Assembly (NCBI GenBank): GCA_026390045.1
Contig: JAPLGR010000583.1
Coordinates: forward strand, 1 to 9,200
Direction: 5' to 3'
Length of the DNA stretch: 9,200 nt
Source: Chloroflexota bacterium
GTDB lineage: Bacteria > Chloroflexota > Anaerolineae > Anaerolineales > E44-bin32
The notes beneath the pieces were generated by a model. That model saw only the letters and a list, made by a program, of their open reading frames with translations. It did no database searches and was not told where the DNA came from. This document shows, piece after piece, positions 5,185 through 9,200 of the stretch (position 1 is its first letter; each line of letters begins with the position of its first letter). A program made the position numbers and the translations under genes.

Positions 5185-6210
5185 ATGCTGAAACGCTTGG
5201 ATGAGCTGGAGCGCGAGGGCCAGCGGGAGCTGGCCGAGGCCCGGGACGAGGAGGCCTTGCAGGCCTGGAAGGTCAAGTACCTTGGGCGCTCGGCGGAGCT
5301 CGGCCGCGTGCTTGACGGCCTGCGCTCTGTTTCCAAGGAAGAACGACCGGCGCTGGGCAAGCGTTCCAACGAGGTCAAGCGCGCGTTTGAGACGGCGCTC
5401 GAAGCGCGGCTGGGGTCGCTGGCCTCGGCGCGCCTGGAGCATGAACTGCAGCGTGAGCGGATCGATGTGACGCTCCCCGGCCGGCCGCTGTTCAGGGGCC
5501 GTTTGCACCCGGCGACGCAGACGCTGCGCCAGATCTTGGCCATCTGGGCGGAGATGGGTTTTCAGGTCTACCGCTCGCGCGACGTTGAGACCGATGCCTA
5601 CAACTTCGAGTTGCTGAACATGCCGGCCCACCACCCGGCGCGCGACATGTGGGACACCTTCTACACGACGACGCCTGGCGTCGTGCTGCGGACACACACT
5701 TCGCCCGGGCAGATCCACGTCATGCGCGAGCGGGCGCCGGAGCCGATCCGAGTCGTCCTGCCGGGCATGTGCTATCGCTACGAACAGGTGACGGCCCGTG
5801 CCGAGATCCAGTTCAACCAGATCGAGGGATTGGCCGTCGGACGCAACATCACCTTCGGCGATCTGAAGGGAACGCTGACGGCGTTCGCCCGGCGGTACTT
5901 TGGCCACGACGTGCGGACGCGCTTCCGCGCGGCGCACTTCCCTTTCACCGAGCCCTCGGCCGAGATGGACATTGAATGTTTTGTGTGTTCCGGGACCGGC
6001 TGCCCGGTCTGCAAGCACACCGGCTGGCTGGAGATTCTGGGCAGCGGTATGGTCCACCCGACCGTGCTGGCCAACGGCGGGTATGACCCCGAGGAGTTCT
6101 CCGGCTTCGCGTTCGGCATGGGGTCGGAGCGGATCTCGATGCTCAAGCACCGCATTGAGGACATTCGTGCCTTCTGGGCGAATGACCTGCGGTTCCTCGA
6201 ACAGTTCTAG
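5185..6210 (+). CDS. pheS: Phenylalanine--tRNA ligase alpha subunit, Cys4 variant
   Basis: Catalytic subunit of the alpha2beta2 PheRS, which activates Phe and charges tRNA-Phe in the cytoplasm. 341 aa, the normal size. Residues 1-90 are the N-terminal coiled coil; the class II aminoacyl-tRNA synthetase core follows, with PARDMWDTFY (151-160), LRTHTSPGQI (168-177), PGMCYRYE with EIQFNQIEGLAVG (193-219), and motif 3 GFAFGMGSERISML (307-320). The end NDLRFLEQF is typical. Unlike the E. coli-type sequence, residues 265-276 read CFVCSGTGCPVC, a CxxC-x4-CxxC set that could bind zinc, just before GWLEILGSGMVHP. ATG 5185 is the start: AAGGAG (5174-5179) is five bases upstream and MLKRLDELERE fits the family; the frame's extension to 5008 is T-box leader. 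First gene of the operon. Confidence 0.97.
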   Translation: MLKRLDELEREGQRELAEARDEEALQAWKVKYLGRSAELGRVLDGLRSVSKEERPALGKRSNEVKRAFETALEARLGSLASARLEHELQRERIDVTLPGRPLFRGRLHPATQTLRQILAIWAEMGFQVYRSRDVETDAYNFELLNMPAHHPARDMWDTFYTTTPGVVLRTHTSPGQIHVMRERAPEPIRVVLPGMCYRYEQVTARAEIQFNQIEGLAVGRNITFGDLKGTLTAFARRYFGHDVRTRFRAAHFPFTEPSAEMDIECFVCSGTGCPVCKHTGWLEILGSGMVHPTVLANGGYDPEEFSGFAFGMGSERISMLKHRIEDIRAFWANDLRFLEQF

Positions 6211-6222
6211 GTGGAGGTCACA

Positions 6223-6621
6223 ATGAGTGAACCACAGACCACACATGACGATCTGGGCGACGAGGTGCGCGCCCTGGGAGCCACACTGCGGGACATGCTG
6301 CAGGCTGCCTGGGAGAGCGACGAGCGCAAGCGCGCCCAGCAGGAAATCGAAACCGGCCTGGAGGATCTGGCGCGCACGCTTCGGTCAGCCGGGCAGGAAT
6401 TCTCGGCCAGCCCGACAGGGCAGCGTCTAAAGGCGGACGTGCACGACCTGCACGAGCGCCTGCGAGCCAGTCAGGTTGATGATCAGGTGCGCCAGGAGCT
6501 TGTGGCAGCGCTGCGCCATGTCAATGAGGAACTGGGCAAAGCCGCTCGAGCCTGGACGGCGAAAGGCGGGGACGCGCCGAAGCCGGAGTCTCAGGCCGGG
6601 AAGTCGGAGGAACCGTCATGA
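6223..6621 (+). CDS. Unrecognised 132-aa charged helical protein encoded between pheS and pheT
   Basis: I do not recognise a domain. The protein is charged and mostly helical: residues 10-60 (LGDEVRALGATLRDMLQAAW and the following Glu/Arg-rich stretch) and 65-110 (GQRLKADVHDLHERLRASQV, then DDQVRQELVAALRHVNEELG) have heptad-like hydrophobic spacing, consistent with a helical bundle or coiled coil. The last 20 residues are low-complexity, rich in Lys, Glu, Pro and Ser. There is no signal peptide, membrane helix or cysteine. The start ATG 6223 has GGAGGT (6213-6218) four bases upstream, 12 bases after the pheS stop. Its TGA overlaps the pheT ATG by four bases (ATGA), so pheT translation is probably coupled to it. 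The position suggests a link with PheRS or simply co-expression; no function can be given. Codon use resembles its neighbours, so it is not an obvious recent insertion. Confidence 0.87.
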   Translation: MSEPQTTHDDLGDEVRALGATLRDMLQAAWESDERKRAQQEIETGLEDLARTLRSAGQEFSASPTGQRLKADVHDLHERLRASQVDDQVRQELVAALRHVNEELGKAARAWTAKGGDAPKPESQAGKSEEPS

Positions 6622-9158
6622 GGGTCCCCATCTCCTGGCTGAAGGACTTCGTCGACCTGACGCTCGATATCCCGGAGCTCGCGCACCGGCTGACGCTGGC
6701 CGGCCTGGAGGTTGAGGAGATGCAGTTCGTTGGGCTGCCGATCCCGGCGGGGCATGCCCACGGGCCGCACGAGACCAAGGTGACCGGCTTGAGCTGGGAT
6801 CCGGCGACGATCGTGGTGGGTGAGGTGCTGGAAGTGATGCCCCACCCGAACGCTGACCGGCTGGTTCTGTGCCGGCTGAACGACGGCGTGCGCGAGCACA
6901 CCGTGCTCACCGGCGCGCCGAACCTGTTTCCGTTCAAAGGGAAGGGCCCGCTGCCTATGCCGATCAAGGTGGCGTACGCGCGCGAGGGCGCGCAGCTGTA
7001 TGACGGGCACAAACCGGGGGCCGAACTGATGACGCTCAAGCGCAGCAAGATCCGGGGAGTGGAGTCCTACTCGATGGCCTGTTCCGAGAAGGAATTGGGC
7101 ATCTCGGATGAACACGAGGGGATCATCCTGCTGGACGCCGACGCTCCGGTGGGCATGCCGCTGGCCGAGTACATGGGGGACGCGGTTCTGGAGATCAACA
7201 TCACGCCGAATATGGCGCGCAACGCCAACATCCTGGGTGTGGCGCGCGAGGTGGCGGCGTTGACCGGTGCAGCGCTCAAGCTGCCAAGCTACGAGGTGGG
7301 CTGGACAGGAGCACCGATCGCCGGCCGCGTCTCGCTTGTCATCCAGGACCCGGAGCTCAACCCGCGCTTCGTCCTCGGGCTGATCGAAGGCGTGAGCATC
7401 GGCGAAAGCCCGTACTGGGTGCAGCGCCGGCTGCGGCTGGCGGGCATGCGGCCGATCAACACCATCGTCGATGCCACGAACTACGTGATGCTCGAGATCG
7501 GCGAGCCGCTGCACGCCTTTGATTTCGATGTCCTGCGGAGCCGCGCCGGAGGTAAGGCACCCGCCATCCGGACGCGGCTGCCCGAGCCGGGCGAGCGGCT
7601 GACCACGCTGGATGGCGTCGAACGCGCACTGAGTGACTTCAATGTGCTGGTGGCCGACTCGGCCGGGGCACTGTCGATCGCCGGCGTGATGGGGGGCGCC
7701 GAATCGGAGGTGAGCGCTGCCACGCGGAACGTGCTGCTCGAAGGCGCGGCATGGAACTTCATCAACATCCGGCGCACGCTGGCGGCGCATAACCTGTCGT
7801 CGGAGGCGGGCTACCGCTTCTCGCGCGGCGTGCACCCGGCGATGGCCGAGCGCGGCGTCCGCCGCGGGCTAGCGCTGATGCAGAAGCTCGCGGGAGGGAC
7901 CGTGGCCGAGGGCCTGCTGGATGACTACCCCAAGCCTTTCGAGCAGCCAGTGGTTGAGATCACTTCCCAGGACACGCAGCGCTGGCTTGGCATCCGCCTC
8001 GAAACACCGGAGCTGGCGGACCTACTGCGCACGCTCGAGTTCGAAGTGGCCGTCAAGGGAGAGACGTTGCAGGCCCGTGTCCCCGATCACCGACTCGACA
8101 TCGGGACCGGCATTGTGGGCAAGGCCGACCTGATGGAGGAAGTCGCGCGGCTGTACGGCTATGACCGCATCCCGGAGACGATGATCAGCGATCCGCTGCC
8201 GCCGCAGCGGGGCAACCCGGACCTGGCGCGTGAGGAAATGGTGCGGGATGCGCTGGTGCGGCTTGGCCTTCAAGAGGTGATCACGTATCGGCTGACGTCC
8301 TCGGAGCGTGAGGCGCGGCGCCTTCCCGAGGGGACGCCAGCCGACCCGATGCCCTACATCCAGTTGGCCAACCCGATGGTGGCTGACCGCGTTGTGATGC
8401 GGCACAGCCTGCTGGCCAGCCTCCTGGAAGTCGTCGAGCGCAATGCGCGATTGCGCGACCGGTTGGCGATCTTCGAGATCGGTCCGGTGTTCCTGGCGGC
8501 AGAGGATGAACCGCTGCCGCGCGAATCCTCACGGTTGGGCATTGTGATGAGCGGGCGACGCGAGGCGGCGTCATGGCAGGGCAGCGCCGCGTCGGCCCTC
8601 GATGTCTATGACCTCAAGGGCATCATCGAAGGGCTGCTGCAGGCCCTGCACGTCCCCGAGGCGGAATTCGAATTCGGTGAACAACCGTCCTTCCATCCCG
8701 GGAAATGTGCCCGGGTCGTCGTGGGCGGTCAGATGCTGGGCATCCTGGGCGAGCTGCATCCGAGTCTGCGGCAGCGGTATGAACTGCCTGAGACGGCGGT
8801 CATTGCCGCTGACCTCGACATGGACGCGCTGCTCAGAGTGATCCCGCCGCGCCACAACGTGACGCCGACGCCGGCGTTCCCGCCGGTGCTGGAGGATCTG
8901 GCCATCGTCGTGGAGGAAGGTATTCCGGCAGCAGGCGTGGAGGAGGTCCTGCGCCAGGCTGGCGGCGCGCTTCTGGCGGAGGTCCGGCTGTTCGACCTGT
9001 ACCGCGGCGAGGCCATGGGTGCCGGCAAGAAGAGCCTCGCCTATGGCCTCACGTATCAGGCGGCCGATCGGACGCTCACCGACACGGAGGTGGCAGCGCT
9101 GCGAAGGACGATCGTGCGCGCTCTCGCGGAGAAACTCGGCGCGGTGCTGCGCGCCTGA
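6618..9158 (+). CDS. pheT: Phenylalanine--tRNA ligase beta subunit
   Basis: Second subunit of PheRS; binds tRNA and edits mischarged Tyr-tRNA-Phe. 846 aa, somewhat longer than the usual 800 or so. Domains in order: family start MRVPISWLKDFVD; tRNA-binding OB fold about 60-165 (VVGEVLEVMPHPNADRL at 66-82, then the CSEKELG stretch at 155-161); B3/B4 editing domain about 220-400, with GEPLHAFDFD (295-304), whose His299 lies in the conserved editing motif, and IAGVMGGAESEV (354-365); B5 about 445-520, ending ADLMEEVARLYGYDRIPE; the catalytic-like core about 530-745; and a C-terminal anticodon-binding ferredoxin-fold (FDX-ACB) domain 752-845. Extra length lies partly in an N-terminal insertion (40-62) and in GTGIVGK (496-502). 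GGAGGA (6606-6611) precedes ATG 6618, which overlaps the upstream gene's stop. The segment NMARNANILGVARE (198-211) replaces the more common NR-rich motif. Confidence 0.97.
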   Translation: MRVPISWLKDFVDLTLDIPELAHRLTLAGLEVEEMQFVGLPIPAGHAHGPHETKVTGLSWDPATIVVGEVLEVMPHPNADRLVLCRLNDGVREHTVLTGAPNLFPFKGKGPLPMPIKVAYAREGAQLYDGHKPGAELMTLKRSKIRGVESYSMACSEKELGISDEHEGIILLDADAPVGMPLAEYMGDAVLEINITPNMARNANILGVAREVAALTGAALKLPSYEVGWTGAPIAGRVSLVIQDPELNPRFVLGLIEGVSIGESPYWVQRRLRLAGMRPINTIVDATNYVMLEIGEPLHAFDFDVLRSRAGGKAPAIRTRLPEPGERLTTLDGVERALSDFNVLVADSAGALSIAGVMGGAESEVSAATRNVLLEGAAWNFINIRRTLAAHNLSSEAGYRFSRGVHPAMAERGVRRGLALMQKLAGGTVAEGLLDDYPKPFEQPVVEITSQDTQRWLGIRLETPELADLLRTLEFEVAVKGETLQARVPDHRLDIGTGIVGKADLMEEVARLYGYDRIPETMISDPLPPQRGNPDLAREEMVRDALVRLGLQEVITYRLTSSEREARRLPEGTPADPMPYIQLANPMVADRVVMRHSLLASLLEVVERNARLRDRLAIFEIGPVFLAAEDEPLPRESSRLGIVMSGRREAASWQGSAASALDVYDLKGIIEGLLQALHVPEAEFEFGEQPSFHPGKCARVVVGGQMLGILGELHPSLRQRYELPETAVIAADLDMDALLRVIPPRHNVTPTPAFPPVLEDLAIVVEEGIPAAGVEEVLRQAGGALLAEVRLFDLYRGEAMGAGKKSLAYGLTYQAADRTLTDTEVAALRRTIVRALAEKLGAVLRA

Positions 9159-9181
9159 CGCCCGCCGGGGAAACAGGAACG

Positions 9182-9200
9182 GGGCGCACGCCGTGCGCCC
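9182..9200 (+). terminator. Hairpin at the right edge, likely operon terminator, cut by the window
   Basis: GGGCGCAC (9182-9189) pairs with GTGCGCCC (9193-9200) around GCC, eight GC-rich pairs starting 24 bases after the pheT stop. Whether a T-tract follows is outside the window. Confidence 0.6.

Noticed and set aside
5053..6246. 397-aa open frame on the - strand
   Set aside because: Exact antisense of pheS and part of the T-box leader; Arg/Gln/His-rich composition typical of a shadow frame in GC-rich coding DNA, with no motif.
6591..7835. 414-aa open frame on the - strand
   Set aside because: Antisense of pheT, low-complexity Arg/Gln/His-rich protein, no ribosome-binding site or domain.

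Overview
This 9.2 kb window is GC-rich, and every gene I can support lies on the + strand. It looks like a piece of a bacterial chromosome, most likely from Chloroflexota (Anaerolineae-like). That is an inference from three things: a T-box-controlled pheS-pheT pair, a PheS with a four-cysteine insertion, and a PD40 beta-propeller joined to a glycine-rich sandwich domain. There is no phage, IS element, CRISPR array or tRNA gene that I can support.

Layout. (1) 1-1461: a methylguanine-DNA methyltransferase (ogt-like, start at or just outside the left edge), followed one base later by a 10-TM EamA/DMT transporter; the two are probably cotranscribed. (2) 1462-2289: about 830 bases with no convincing gene, containing GC hairpins and, at its right end, short direct repeats. 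(3) 2290-3612: a PD40/TolB-type propeller protein that appears to lack its N-terminal signal or membrane region and begins in the repeat cluster. (4) 3613-4744: a small regulated module. It has a hairpin-rich spacer, a sigma70-type promoter whose start region is covered by a perfect 20-bp palindrome plus a third half-site, a 110-aa winged-helix protein, and a nucleotidyltransferase-fold protein of AbiEii-like character. The second gene is split by an apparent -1 frameshift: its first 24 codons overlap the regulator's stop, and the rest continues in another frame. (5) 4852-9200: a phenylalanyl-tRNA synthetase operon. It has a strong promoter, a complete T-box leader with a UUC (Phe) specifier and competing antiterminator and terminator, then pheS, an unrecognised 132-aa helical protein, pheT, and a hairpin at the right edge.

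How it works together. The pheS operon should be transcribed through the leader terminator when uncharged tRNA-Phe accumulates, giving the alpha and beta subunits of PheRS; the small gene between them is translationally coupled to pheT. The regulator/nucleotidyltransferase pair has the layout of a self-repressed two-gene module of toxin-antitoxin or defence type, but its biological role is inference and the second gene may be inactive here. The most unusual items are that operator-controlled module with its frameshift, the extra gene inside pheS-pheT, the 17-bp promoter spacer that is itself a palindrome, and the C in the T-box bulge where tRNA-Phe would lead one to expect U.
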